Part shown: one piece after another, positions 27,579 to 38,026 of the stretch
Position numbering within the stretch: position 1 is the stretch's first letter
How the letters are laid out: every line of letters starts with the position of its first letter
Source of the DNA: an uncultured Stenotrophomonas sp.
Lineage (GTDB): Bacteria; Pseudomonadota; Gammaproteobacteria; Xanthomonadales; Xanthomonadaceae
Direction of reading: 5' to 3'
Length of the DNA: 64,000 nt
Assembly: GCA_913775725.1 (NCBI GenBank)
Contig: CAJYNG010000021.1
Coordinates: forward strand, 186,001-250,000
The notes under the pieces: generated by a model
The model's database searches: none
What the model was told of the DNA's origin: nothing
What the model saw: the letters and a program-made list of their open reading frames with translations, nothing else
Program-made: the position numbers and the translations under genes

Positions 27579-30410
27579 TTATTCAGCGAACGTGTCGTTG
27601 AACGGGTTGACCAGTGCGTCGGCGACCAGCTGCTGCTGTTCGCGGACGTGGTCAGCCATGTGACCGGCAGCCGGCGAAGCCGAACGTGCGCGACCGGCGT
27701 AGTGCAGGTTCTGGCCATCGGCCAGGCAGAACTGCAGGTGGTGGCGGATCTGGTACCACGCACCCTGGTTCTGCGGTTCTTCCTGCGTCCACACCACGTC
27801 GGTGGCCTTGCCGTACTTCTTCAGTTCGGCAGCCAGCAGCGCACGCGGGAACGGATACAGCTGCTCCACGCGGATGATCGCCACGTCGTCCTGGCCGCGC
27901 TTGGTCTGGTCTTCCAGCAGGTCGTAGTAGACCTTGCCCGAGCACAGCACCACACGCTTGACCTTCTTGGCGTCCGCGTTGGCGTCGCCGATCAGGTGCT
28001 GGAACTCGCCGTTGGCCAGCTCGTCCAGGGTCGATACGGCCAGCTTGTGGCGCAGCAGCGACTTCGGCGACATCACCACCAGCGGCTTGCGGGTGGTCAG
28101 GTGCTGCTGGCGACGCAGCATGTGGAAGGCCTGCGCCGGGGTCGACGGCACCACCACCAGCATGTTCTCCAGCGCGCACAGCTGCAGGAAGCGCTCCAGG
28201 CGCGCCGAGCTGTGTTCCGGACCCTGACCTTCATAGCCATGCGGCAGCAGCAGGGTCAGGCCGGAGATGCGGCCCCACTTGGCTTCACCGGCGGCGATGA
28301 ACTGGTCGATGACGACCTGGGCACCGTTGGCGAAGTCGCCGAACTGGCCTTCCCAGATGCACAGCGTGTTCGGATCGGTGGTGGAGAAGCCGTACTCATA
28401 GGCCATCACCGCTTCTTCGCTCAGCAGCGAATCGATGACGGTGGCCTTCTCCGGCGAATCCACCAGCTGCCGCAGCGGCATGTAGTAGTTGTCGGTCTTC
28501 TGGTCGTGCAGGATCGCGTGGCGGTGGGTGAACGTACCGCGGCCCACGTCCTGGCCGACCAGGCGCAGGGCATTGCCTTCGTCGAGCAGGGTGGCGTAGG
28601 CCAGATTCTCGGCAAAGCCCCAGTCGCCCGGAATCTCGCCGGCGGCCATCTTGCGGCGGTCGTCGTAGACCTTGGCCACGCGCGAATGCAGCTGCACTTC
28701 GTCCGGCACGGTGTTGATCAGCCTGGCCAGCTCGACCAGCTTGTTCTTCTCGACCTTGGTCGAGACCGGATCGGACAGCTTGCCTTCCAGCAGCTTCGGC
28801 CAATCGACGAACAGCGGGCTGGTCGGCGGGGTCTTCTCGACCTTGGCCAGCTCGGTGGTCACTTCACCGGCGTCCAGCTTCTCGCGGTAGGCATCGACCA
28901 TCGCCTTGCCGGCGCCGGCGGCGATCACGCCCGCCTTTTCCAGCTGCTCGGCGTACATCTCGCGGGTGGTGGCGTGCTTGCGGATCACCTGGTACATCAG
29001 CGGCTGGGTGATCGCCGGCTCGTCGGCCTCGTTGTGGCCCCAACGGCGGTAGCACATCAGGTCGATGACCACGTCCTTGGCGAACTTCTGACGGAACTCG
29101 AAGGCCAGCTGCGCGGCGAACACCACCGCTTCCGGATCATCGCCGTTCACGTGCAGCACCGGGGCGGCGATCATCTTCGCCACGTCGGTGGCATAGCGCG
29201 TGGAACGCGTATCCAGCGGGTTGGAGGTGGTGAAGCCGACCTGGTTGTTGACCACGATGTGCACGGTGCCGCCGACGGCGAAGCCGCGGGCCTGCGACAT
29301 CTGGAACAGTTCCATGACCACGCCCTGGCCGGAGAAGGCCGCGTCGCCGTGGATCAGGATGGGCATGACCTGCTTGCGCGCGGTGTCCTTGCGGCGCTCC
29401 TGGCGCGAACGCACGGAACCGGCCACGACCGGGTCGGCGATTTCCAGGTGCGACGGGTTGAACGCCAGCGCCAGGTGCACCGGGCCGCCGTCGGTGGCGA
29501 CGTCGGCCGAGAAGCCCATGTGGTACTTCACGTCACCGGCCGAGGCGTGCTCGTCGTGCTCGAACTTGCCTTCGAACTCGTCGAACAGCTTGCGCGGGTT
29601 CTTGCCCAGGGTGTTGACCAGCACGTTCAGGCGGCCGCGGTGGGCCATGCCGATCACCACGTCCTTGACGCCATCCTTGCCGGCGCTGCGGATGATGGTG
29701 TCCATCATCGGGATCAGCGAGTCGCCGCCTTCCAGAGAGAAGCGCTTCTGGCCGACGTACTTGGTGTGCAGGTAGCGCTCCAGGCCTTCGGCCGCGGTCA
29801 GGCGCTCCAGGGTGCGGCGCTGGGTGTCAGCGTCCAGCTGGTAATTGCCACCGGCCGCTTCCAGCTTCTTGTAGATCCACTGGCGCTGCTCGACCTCGGA
29901 GATGTGCATGAACTCCGCACCGATCGAGCCGGTGTAGGTCGCCTTCAGGCGCGCCAGAAGGTCACGCAGCTTCATGCGCGGCTGGCCACCGACGCCGCCG
30001 GTGCTGAACTCGCTGTTGAGGTCGCCATCGGACAGGCTGTGGAACGGCAGGCCCAGGTCCGGGGTGTTGACCGGTGCGGCCAGGCCCAGCGGATCGAGGC
30101 GGGCGTCCAGGTGGCCGCGCGAGCGGTAGGCAGTGATCAGACGACCGACATTGCGCTCGCGCTCGTCGCCTGCACCGTTACCGGTGCCGGCCTTCAGCGC
30201 ATCCTTGGCCGCGTCCGCAATGTGGGAGATGACGGCCGAGTGCGGAATGTCACCTGCTTCACGGCCCTTGAAGCCGTCGAAGTAGGTTTTCCATTTGGGA
30301 TCGACACTATCCGGGGAGACCAGGTACTGCTCGTACAGGTCCTCGACATAGGAGGCGTTGCCGCCGGCGAGTTGCGAAGATTGCGCAAACTGCTTCAGTT
30401 GATTGTCCAC
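27579..30410 (-). CDS. sucA: 2-oxoglutarate dehydrogenase E1
   Basis: SucA decarboxylates 2-oxoglutarate with thiamine diphosphate in the TCA cycle. The 943-residue protein matches the family length. It begins with the E2-binding N-terminus (SYVEDLYEQYLVSPDSVDPKWKTYF) and has IGMAHRGRLNVLVN, the ThDP motif GDAAFSGQGVVME...NNQVGFTT and the C-terminal LLPHGYEGQGPEHSSAR. The start is a GTG at 30410 (VDNQLKQF); no in-frame ATG precedes it and the ribosome site is weak. On the minus strand TACAAT at 30504-30509 is a possible -10 box about 95 bases upstream. Confidence 0.96.
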   Translation of the reverse strand: MDNQLKQFAQSSQLAGGNASYVEDLYEQYLVSPDSVDPKWKTYFDGFKGREAGDIPHSAVISHIADAAKDALKAGTGNGAGDERERNVGRLITAYRSRGHLDARLDPLGLAAPVNTPDLGLPFHSLSDGDLNSEFSTGGVGGQPRMKLRDLLARLKATYTGSIGAEFMHISEVEQRQWIYKKLEAAGGNYQLDADTQRRTLERLTAAEGLERYLHTKYVGQKRFSLEGGDSLIPMMDTIIRSAGKDGVKDVVIGMAHRGRLNVLVNTLGKNPRKLFDEFEGKFEHDEHASAGDVKYHMGFSADVATDGGPVHLALAFNPSHLEIADPVVAGSVRSRQERRKDTARKQVMPILIHGDAAFSGQGVVMELFQMSQARGFAVGGTVHIVVNNQVGFTTSNPLDTRSTRYATDVAKMIAAPVLHVNGDDPEAVVFAAQLAFEFRQKFAKDVVIDLMCYRRWGHNEADEPAITQPLMYQVIRKHATTREMYAEQLEKAGVIAAGAGKAMVDAYREKLDAGEVTTELAKVEKTPPTSPLFVDWPKLLEGKLSDPVSTKVEKNKLVELARLINTVPDEVQLHSRVAKVYDDRRKMAAGEIPGDWGFAENLAYATLLDEGNALRLVGQDVGRGTFTHRHAILHDQKTDNYYMPLRQLVDSPEKATVIDSLLSEEAVMAYEYGFSTTDPNTLCIWEGQFGDFANGAQVVIDQFIAAGEAKWGRISGLTLLLPHGYEGQGPEHSSARLERFLQLCALENMLVVVPSTPAQAFHMLRRQQHLTTRKPLVVMSPKSLLRHKLAVSTLDELANGEFQHLIGDANADAKKVKRVVLCSGKVYYDLLEDQTKRGQDDVAIIRVEQLYPFPRALLAAELKKYGKATDVVWTQEEPQNQGAWYQIRHHLQFCLADGQNLHYAGRARSASPAAGHMADHVREQQQLVADALVNPFNDTFAE

Positions 30411-30596
30411 GATGGAGGGTGTTGATTCGCTTTGTGGGGTATGGCTTCAGAAGGACCCGGCAGGAAGATGAATAGCCCTGCGCGGGCGCGTTCAAACAGC
30501 CAAATTGTACCCCCAACCGGACACGAAGGGGCACCACCAGAGGCATCGCGTGTCCCCCGGTGCCGCTTCCAGACAGGTTGGCGCGGTGGCGCGCGC

Positions 30597-31493
30597 TCAG
30601 ATGCCGAGCGCGCGCAGTTCGCTGCAATCGCGCGAACGGTCCCAGACGCGCTGCAATTGCTGCTCGAACGGCTGCGAACGTGCCGGCAGCGCGATGCCAG
30701 CCTCGCCGTCGAGCCGATGCCCGATCAGACGAAAGTAGAAGTCGCCGGCATCGTTGAGCAGGCAGGCCGAGGCCAGCGCGCGGTCGACCGGATCGCTGAC
30801 CTCTCGGAACTGGATCACGCTGGGCAGGCGCTGGGCCAGCGCCAGCAGCGGTGCCCCGGCAGCGGCAATCGCAGCGGCATCGTGCACGATCACCCGCAGC
30901 TGTTTGTCGTGGCGGGCGGTGACGAAGCGGCGCAGGGCCGCCTGCACCGTGGGCGCGTCGAGCAGCCCCGGGTCCAGCTGGCGGCTGTGCAGCCACAGCT
31001 GGCGACGGGCGCGGTGGATGATGGCCGTGGAGATGGCCACCGCCTCGGCGCGGCTGTCGATGGCAGTGGCCGCGCCCAGCCGGCGGTGCATCTGCTGGTG
31101 GCCGATGCCGGCCTCCTTGAACACCTCGCCTTCGGGCAGGAAGCCCTGGCGGGCATAGAAATCACGGGCGGGCAGCTGGGCGTGCAGGTGCAGTTCGGCC
31201 AGGCCGAGGCGGCGCCCGGCCTCGACCAGTGCCTCCAGCAGGGCCTCGCCGACCCCCTGGCTGCGATGGCTGGCCAGCACCGCCATGCGGCCGATGCGGC
31301 CGTCCGGGGCCAGCCGGCTGGTGCCGACCGGCTGGTTGTCACTGTCCAGCGCCAGCACATGGGCACTGACCGGGTCCAGCGCATCACGTTCCAGTTCGGC
31401 GGCGATGCCCTTTTCCTGCACGAACACCCGCTGGCGCACGTCGTGGATGGCGACGTGGGCGTCGGCGTGGCTGACCTGCTGGACCCGGATCAT
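30597..31493 (-). CDS. GNAT acetyltransferase fused to a PLD-like C-terminal domain
   Basis: The first about 150 of 298 residues form a GNAT domain: VRQRVFVQEKGI start, RIGRMAVLASHRSQGVGEALLEAL acetyl-CoA loop, FYARQGF. The second half (about 155-298) starts AIIHRARRQLWLHSRQLDP and contains RHDKQLRVIVHDA and GHRLDGEAGIALPARSQPFEQ, resembling the DUF7931/phospholipase-D-like fold without clear HKD catalytic motifs. Role unknown. It follows the roxA gene by nine bases, so the two are likely one operon. Confidence 0.8.
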   Translation of the reverse strand: MIRVQQVSHADAHVAIHDVRQRVFVQEKGIAAELERDALDPVSAHVLALDSDNQPVGTSRLAPDGRIGRMAVLASHRSQGVGEALLEALVEAGRRLGLAELHLHAQLPARDFYARQGFLPEGEVFKEAGIGHQQMHRRLGAATAIDSRAEAVAISTAIIHRARRQLWLHSRQLDPGLLDAPTVQAALRRFVTARHDKQLRVIVHDAAAIAAAGAPLLALAQRLPSVIQFREVSDPVDRALASACLLNDAGDFYFRLIGHRLDGEAGIALPARSQPFEQQLQRVWDRSRDCSELRALGI

Positions 31494-31502
31494 GGCGGCG
31501 GC

Positions 31503-32918
31503 TCAGACGCGGCCGGCGCTGCTGTCGTCTTCCTCGTCGTCCTCGAAGTTGACGATGACCTCGATGCCGTCGTCGTGCACGGTCACGGAGTGGACATCGT
31601 CGGACACCGCATCGGCGTCGATCGCATCCACGCGGTCACGGCCTTCGACGACCTGGCCGAGCACCACGGCATCCTCACCGTCTTCCTCGTCTTCGGCCTC
31701 GTACACCTCATTCGGGTCGATCAACTGGAACACCCCGCCGACCAGCAGCTGCTGGACTACGGCACGGCCCTTGTCGGACAGGCCACGGTAGGCGGTGGCA
31801 TCGAGCTGTTCGGCGCCGGCCAGACGCTGGGCGTCCTTCACCGGCAGCGCGAAGTCCTGGCCGCTGACGTACAGGCTGGCGCCGCGCTTGGCCCGGCGCC
31901 AGGCCAGGCGTGCCCACGGGTGGCGCTGCAGCAGCAGGCCCGAGGCCAGGGCCTGGACCACTTCCTCCGCTGCCGGCGCGGCCTGGTGGGCCATCACTTC
32001 GCCCGCTGCACGGTAGGTGGTGATGAAACGGCCGAACCAGTCGCCCAGCTTGTCCGGGTCGTTCATGCGGATGGCGTTGAGCGCGGTGATCACCCGCGCC
32101 ATTGCCACCGTGTCGATTTCGTTCGGGTCGGCCGGCACCTTCAGGTCGGCATCCTGGTAGCGGATGTTCTCGTCGGCATCGGCAATCAGAGTGTCCAGGT
32201 AATCGCTGATCAACTCGGCCGAGGACGGCGCGCGCATGCCGAACGAGAAGGTCAGGCACGGATCTTCGGCCACGCCGTGGTGCGGCACGTTCGGCGGCAG
32301 GTACAGCATGTCGCCCGGCGCCAGCACCCAGTCGTGGGTCGGCTTGAACACCTTCAGCAGCTTCAGTTCCACGTCCGGGCGGAAACCCAGCGGCGGCTGC
32401 TTGCCCTTGATCGATTCGCTGGCATCGATCTGCCAGCGGCGGTGGCCGTGGGCCTGCAGCAGGAACACGTCGTACTGGTCAACGTGGGCGCCGACCGAGC
32501 CGCCGGTGGCGGCGAAGCTGATCATCACATCATCCATGCGCCAGCGCGGCAGGAAGCGGAAGTGCTCGATCAGGGCGCGCACATCCGGGTCCCACTTGTC
32601 CACGTCCTGCACCAGCAGGGTCCAGTCGTGGTCGGGCAGGGCGGGGAACACGTCTTCCTGGAACGGGCCGGTGCGCACGCGCCAGCCATCCTGCGTCTTG
32701 TCGTGCTCGATCAGGCGTGCCAGCACGCCTTCTTCGCAGGCCAGCCCGGCCAGGTCTTCCGGCTGCACCGGGGTCTGGAAGTTGGGGAAGGCGTTGCGGA
32801 TCAGCAGCGGGCGCTTCTGCCAGAAGTCGCGCAGGAAGGTGGCCGGCGCCATGCCCAGCGGCTGGCCGGGACGGGCGGTGACTTCGATGAGGGGGGCGGA
32901 GGACTTGCGGGCGGCCAT
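31503..32918 (-). CDS. roxA: JmjC/cupin ribosomal oxygenase (YcfD/RoxA-like)
   Basis: YcfD-type enzymes are Fe(II)/2-oxoglutarate oxygenases that hydroxylate an arginine of ribosomal protein uL16. The 471-residue protein has the JmjC core: the FWQKRPLLIRNAF start, metal ligands HVDQYD (about 130) and the His in VPHHGVAE (about 195), and a dimerisation/winged-helix C-terminal region with MAHQAAP. It ends in an unusual acidic tail (about 395-471, AEDEEDGED and FEDDEEDD) not expected from the roughly 370-residue E. coli protein. The ATG at 32918 follows AAGGAT; a longer upstream frame has no family similarity. Confidence 0.87.
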   Translation of the reverse strand: MAARKSSAPLIEVTARPGQPLGMAPATFLRDFWQKRPLLIRNAFPNFQTPVQPEDLAGLACEEGVLARLIEHDKTQDGWRVRTGPFQEDVFPALPDHDWTLLVQDVDKWDPDVRALIEHFRFLPRWRMDDVMISFAATGGSVGAHVDQYDVFLLQAHGHRRWQIDASESIKGKQPPLGFRPDVELKLLKVFKPTHDWVLAPGDMLYLPPNVPHHGVAEDPCLTFSFGMRAPSSAELISDYLDTLIADADENIRYQDADLKVPADPNEIDTVAMARVITALNAIRMNDPDKLGDWFGRFITTYRAAGEVMAHQAAPAAEEVVQALASGLLLQRHPWARLAWRRAKRGASLYVSGQDFALPVKDAQRLAGAEQLDATAYRGLSDKGRAVVQQLLVGGVFQLIDPNEVYEAEDEEDGEDAVVLGQVVEGRDRVDAIDADAVSDDVHSVTVHDDGIEVIVNFEDDEEDDSSAGRV

Positions 32919-33086
32919 GGGGGAATCCTTGCAGCGGAAAGCGGGAGGGGCGGCGCGGCGGGCCACCTGAGATCTCCATTGTCCGCCGTTCGTGGGGATT
33001 GCGCACGTGCGGTGGTTTGTCGCGGGGTGTCCGGCCAACGGCGGAGCCCCTCGTGGCAGGGTGGTTCACAAGCAAAAGCCGCGCGT

Positions 33087-33190
33087 GGCCGGGCGGGTGG
33101 GCTGCGCGGGGGACGCTGCAAGTACGTCCATGTAAGCTCGATCGCCGCATCCATGCGGCTCACGCCCCCGCGCAGCCCACCCGCCCGGCC
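33087..33190 (-). repeat. 104-nt two-hairpin element, copy 1 (minus sense)
   Basis: Arms 33087-33112 and 33165-33190 are perfect 26-nt inverted repeats around a 52-nt core (33113-33164). Read on the minus strand, the core folds into GCCGC-ATGGAT-GCGGC (33144-33159) and TAC-ATGGAC-GTA (33123-33134). Both loops fit the ANGGA motif recognised by CsrA/RsmA. Element family not recognised by name. Confidence 0.75.
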
Positions 33191-33271
33191 CCTGACAGTT
33201 TCCTGCGCGGCCCGCCACGGAATGGAAGAAGAAAAGCAAGGCAAAAGCGGGTCGCGCGCTGCGCTTGCTCG

Positions 33272-33342
33272 TGTAGAGTCGAGCCCACGCTCGGCTTGCC
33301 GTTGCCTATGTGAAAGACAGTCGAGCATGGCTCGACTCTACA
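33272..33342. repeat. SMAG repeat pair (AGTCGAGC variant)
   Basis: Inverted copies headed TGTAGAGTCGAGC with outward GTAG ends. The third base of the stem core differs (GTCGAG in place of GCCGAG) in both arms, preserving pairing. Confidence 0.85.
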
Positions 33343-33356
33343 AAAGAGCAACAAAC

Positions 33357-33389
33357 AAAGAGGGACGCGGCGAAGCCGCGTCCCTCTTT
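33357..33389. terminator. Strong terminator-like stem-loop
   Basis: A perfect 15-bp stem, AAAGAGGGACGCGGC with its complement, 3-base loop GAA, ending in CTTT. It is the first good terminator downstream of purB on the minus strand, about 270 bases past its stop. Confidence 0.8.
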
Positions 33390-33445
33390 CAAATTCCGTC
33401 CCGACAACCCAATGCTCTTCGATCCGTCACCGGGACTCTGTCAGA

Positions 33446-33549
33446 GGTGGGGCGGGATGGGCCAGCGGGACCGTTGGCGCCATGGATGGCGCCATCGAGC
33501 CCCCAGGGACGGGTTCACGGCGTGTCCCGCTGGCCTATCCCGACCCGCC
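33446..33549 (+). repeat. 104-nt two-hairpin element, copy 2 (plus sense)
   Basis: Arms 33446-33471 and 33524-33549 pair over 26 nt with 23 Watson-Crick pairs, two G-U wobbles and one mismatch, around a 52-nt core (33472-33523). The core folds into GGCGCC-ATGGAT-GGCGCC (33476-33493) and CCC-AGGGAC-GGG (33502-33513). Total length, arm length and core length equal copy 1. The core matches copy 1 at 35 of 52 positions, while the outer arms are unrelated in sequence. Confidence 0.75.
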
Positions 33550-33586
33550 CAGCTAGCAGCAATCCAGAGCCGCTCTTGACGTTGAT

Positions 33587-33616
33587 GTTGCCGTTGCCGT
33601 TGCCGTTGCCGTTGCC
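33587..33616. repeat. Tandem hexamer (GTTGCC)5
   Basis: Five exact head-to-tail copies of GTTGCC, 44 bases beyond the purB stop. Hexamer tracts are slippage-prone, but this one is outside any gene. Confidence 0.9.
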
Positions 33617-33659
33617 TGCCGCAGGCAGCGCCCGCGGCCGCCGCCGCAAAGGAAACCGC

Positions 33660-35063
<1,404 letters not shown>

Positions 35064-35089
35064 CTACGACGTGCCGGGCAGGCGTGCCC

Positions 35090-35167
35090 TGTAGAGCCGA
35101 GCCCACGCTCGGCTGCTTCGGAGAATCCGGAGCCCAGGGGGCAGCCGAGCGAGGGCTCGGCTCTACA
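35090..35167. repeat. SMAG repeat pair
   Basis: Inverted AGCCGAGC-class copies with outward GTAG ends, between purB and fumC. The 292-base divergent gap holds both promoters; nothing else clear is seen. Confidence 0.85.
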
Positions 35168-35319
35168 ACACGGCCCTGCGGATGAAACGATCTGGCCCGC
35201 CCTCGTCATCCCATGCTGCGGGCAAGGGAGTATCGTTGGCGCAGCCGCCAGCCCGGGAAGCGACACCCTGCCAGCCGCCGCTTCCCTTTCCCCAACTGAA
35301 GTAGTGCGGAGTTGATGCA

Positions 35320-36744
<1,425 letters not shown>

Positions 36745-36760
36745 TCCGGATTCTGTAATC

Positions 36761-36825
36761 TGTAGAGCCGAGCCCATGCTCGGCTCAGGTTCCAGTCAGT
36801 AGCCGAGCATGGGCTCGGCTCTACA
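36761..36825. repeat. SMAG repeat pair
   Basis: Inverted AGCCGAGC-class copies with outward GTAG ends, directly before a terminator. Confidence 0.85.
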
Positions 36826-36830
36826 AAAGG

Positions 36831-36857
36831 AAACGCCGCCCTCGGGCGGCGTTTTTC
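36831..36857. terminator. Bidirectional terminator
   Basis: AAACGCCGCC/GGCGGCGTTT with a CTCG loop and T5 tail. It ends fumC and abuts the stop of the convergent lipoprotein gene. Confidence 0.9.
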
Positions 36858-36858
36858 T

Positions 36859-37284
36859 TCAGCGACGATCGGCCACGATGTTGCCGAAGGTGTCGGTGTA
36901 ATCCTTGAACTCCGGGATGCGCTGGATCAGGTCCGCCGGAATCACTTCCATGCCCTCCGGCGGCTGGATCTTCACCGGTTGCATGTTGGGATCGGCAGGC
37001 GCGGCCACCAGGGTGTTCTGGCGCAGCACCTGCAGTTTGCCGAACATGGTCTGCAGCATCTGCTTCTGTCCGTCATCCAGCGGAATCTGGATCTCGTCCA
37101 TCTTCATCGTGCCATCGGCGAGGATGATGATGTTCGGCGCGGGCGGGCGACGCACGGTGACCATGCCTTCGCTGACGGAAATCTTGGGCTTGCCGCGCTC
37201 GGCGCGGTGGTTGCGGTACTCCTGGTCACAGCCGACCAGGCCGAGGCAGAGCAGGGCGGTCAGCAGCAGAAACAGCTTCTTCAT
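36859..37284 (-). CDS. Lipoprotein, divergent YggN/DUF2884 relative
   Basis: The 141-residue precursor has a lipobox LVGC (Cys near residue 19). The segment ADGTMKMDEIQIPLDDGQKQML parallels DGRLLIAGKEVTVNDTQRRHL in the next gene, suggesting both belong to the YggN/DUF2884 family, with this copy shorter. Location is the periplasmic face of a membrane. Function unknown. The ATG at 37284 is fixed by the signal peptide. Confidence 0.7.
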   Translation of the reverse strand: MKKLFLLLTALLCLGLVGCDQEYRNHRAERGKPKISVSEGMVTVRRPPAPNIIILADGTMKMDEIQIPLDDGQKQMLQTMFGKLQVLRQNTLVAAPADPNMQPVKIQPPEGMEVIPADLIQRIPEFKDYTDTFGNIVADRR

Positions 37285-37384
37285 GACATTCGGTTCGGGG
37301 ACATCCGGGGGGGCCATTGTAAGCCCGCCAACGCAGTACGACCGGCAACGGAAGGCCGCTGCCGGTCCGGTGCGTCGATTTGTC

Positions 37385-37996
37385 TCACTTGGAGAACGTG
37401 ACCGAGTTGTTCTTGCCGCAGTCGTCCACGTCGCTCTGGTCCATCGTTGCGTACGGCTTGAAGGCCGGCAGCTCACGCGCCAGGGTCTGCTGGCTGGCCA
37501 GCATCGCCGGCAGGCGTTCGCAGATGCGCTTGGCCTGGGTCTCGATCTTCGCGGCTTCGGCGTTGATGCGCTTCTCGACACCTTCGCTGTCGCCGCTGAA
37601 GATCCCCTTCAGAGCTTCACCGGCCGCATTGGCCCCCAGCTTGGCGCCGGCCAGGCCGACGTCCATGCCATCCATCGCGATCGCGACCACGTGGCCACGG
37701 TAATCCTGCAGGTGGCGGCGCTGGGTGTCGTTGACGGTGACCTCCTTGCCCGCGATCAGCAGGCGGCCATCCGGGGTGATCTCCGCACGCGGCTGCTTGT
37801 CCGCCGAGATCTTGATGTTGCCCTGGGCGATATCCTTGCGGGCATCGTCCATGGCGTTTTTGACGGTCTCGCCAACGCCACCTGTGGCTTCGGCGACGCT
37901 TTTGCCGACGGTCTTGTCGGGCGCGGACGAGGTGCCGCCGCAGGCGATCAGCGGCAGGGACAGCAGCAGAGCGGGCAACAGGCGCAACAGGTTCAT
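37385..37996 (-). CDS. YggN-like lipoprotein (DUF2884)
   Basis: The 203-residue precursor has a lipobox LIACG (Cys at residue 19). Its mature part shows the YggN pattern: an ITPDGRLLIAGKEVTVNDTQRRHLQDYR core (about 70-100), a glycine-rich helix (GMDVGLAGAKLGANAAGEALKG) and a C-terminal pair of cysteines (RICERL and VDDCG). Function unknown. It lies 30 bases after the GIN-domain gene, at the end of the YtrA-type operon. Confidence 0.8.
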   Translation of the reverse strand: MNLLRLLPALLLSLPLIACGGTSSAPDKTVGKSVAEATGGVGETVKNAMDDARKDIAQGNIKISADKQPRAEITPDGRLLIAGKEVTVNDTQRRHLQDYRGHVVAIAMDGMDVGLAGAKLGANAAGEALKGIFSGDSEGVEKRINAEAAKIETQAKRICERLPAMLASQQTLARELPAFKPYATMDQSDVDDCGKNNSVTFSK

Positions 37997-38026
37997 GGTG
38001 TTCCCCTGGCAGTGTCTGGAAGAGGG

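Larger units (their letters stand above)
32919..33659. other. Gene-free repeat cluster between roxA and purB
   Basis: No coding sequence is supported in these 741 bases. In order they contain a 104-nt hairpin element (33087-33190), a SMAG pair (33272-33342), a perfect 15-bp terminator stem (33357-33389), a second 104-nt hairpin element (33446-33549) and five tandem GTTGCC hexamers (33587-33616). Confidence 0.85.

Noticed and set aside
33087-33190. Element called as an ordinary transcription terminator
   Set aside because: The loop is 52 bases and no T-tract follows. A proper terminator is present separately at 33357-33389.
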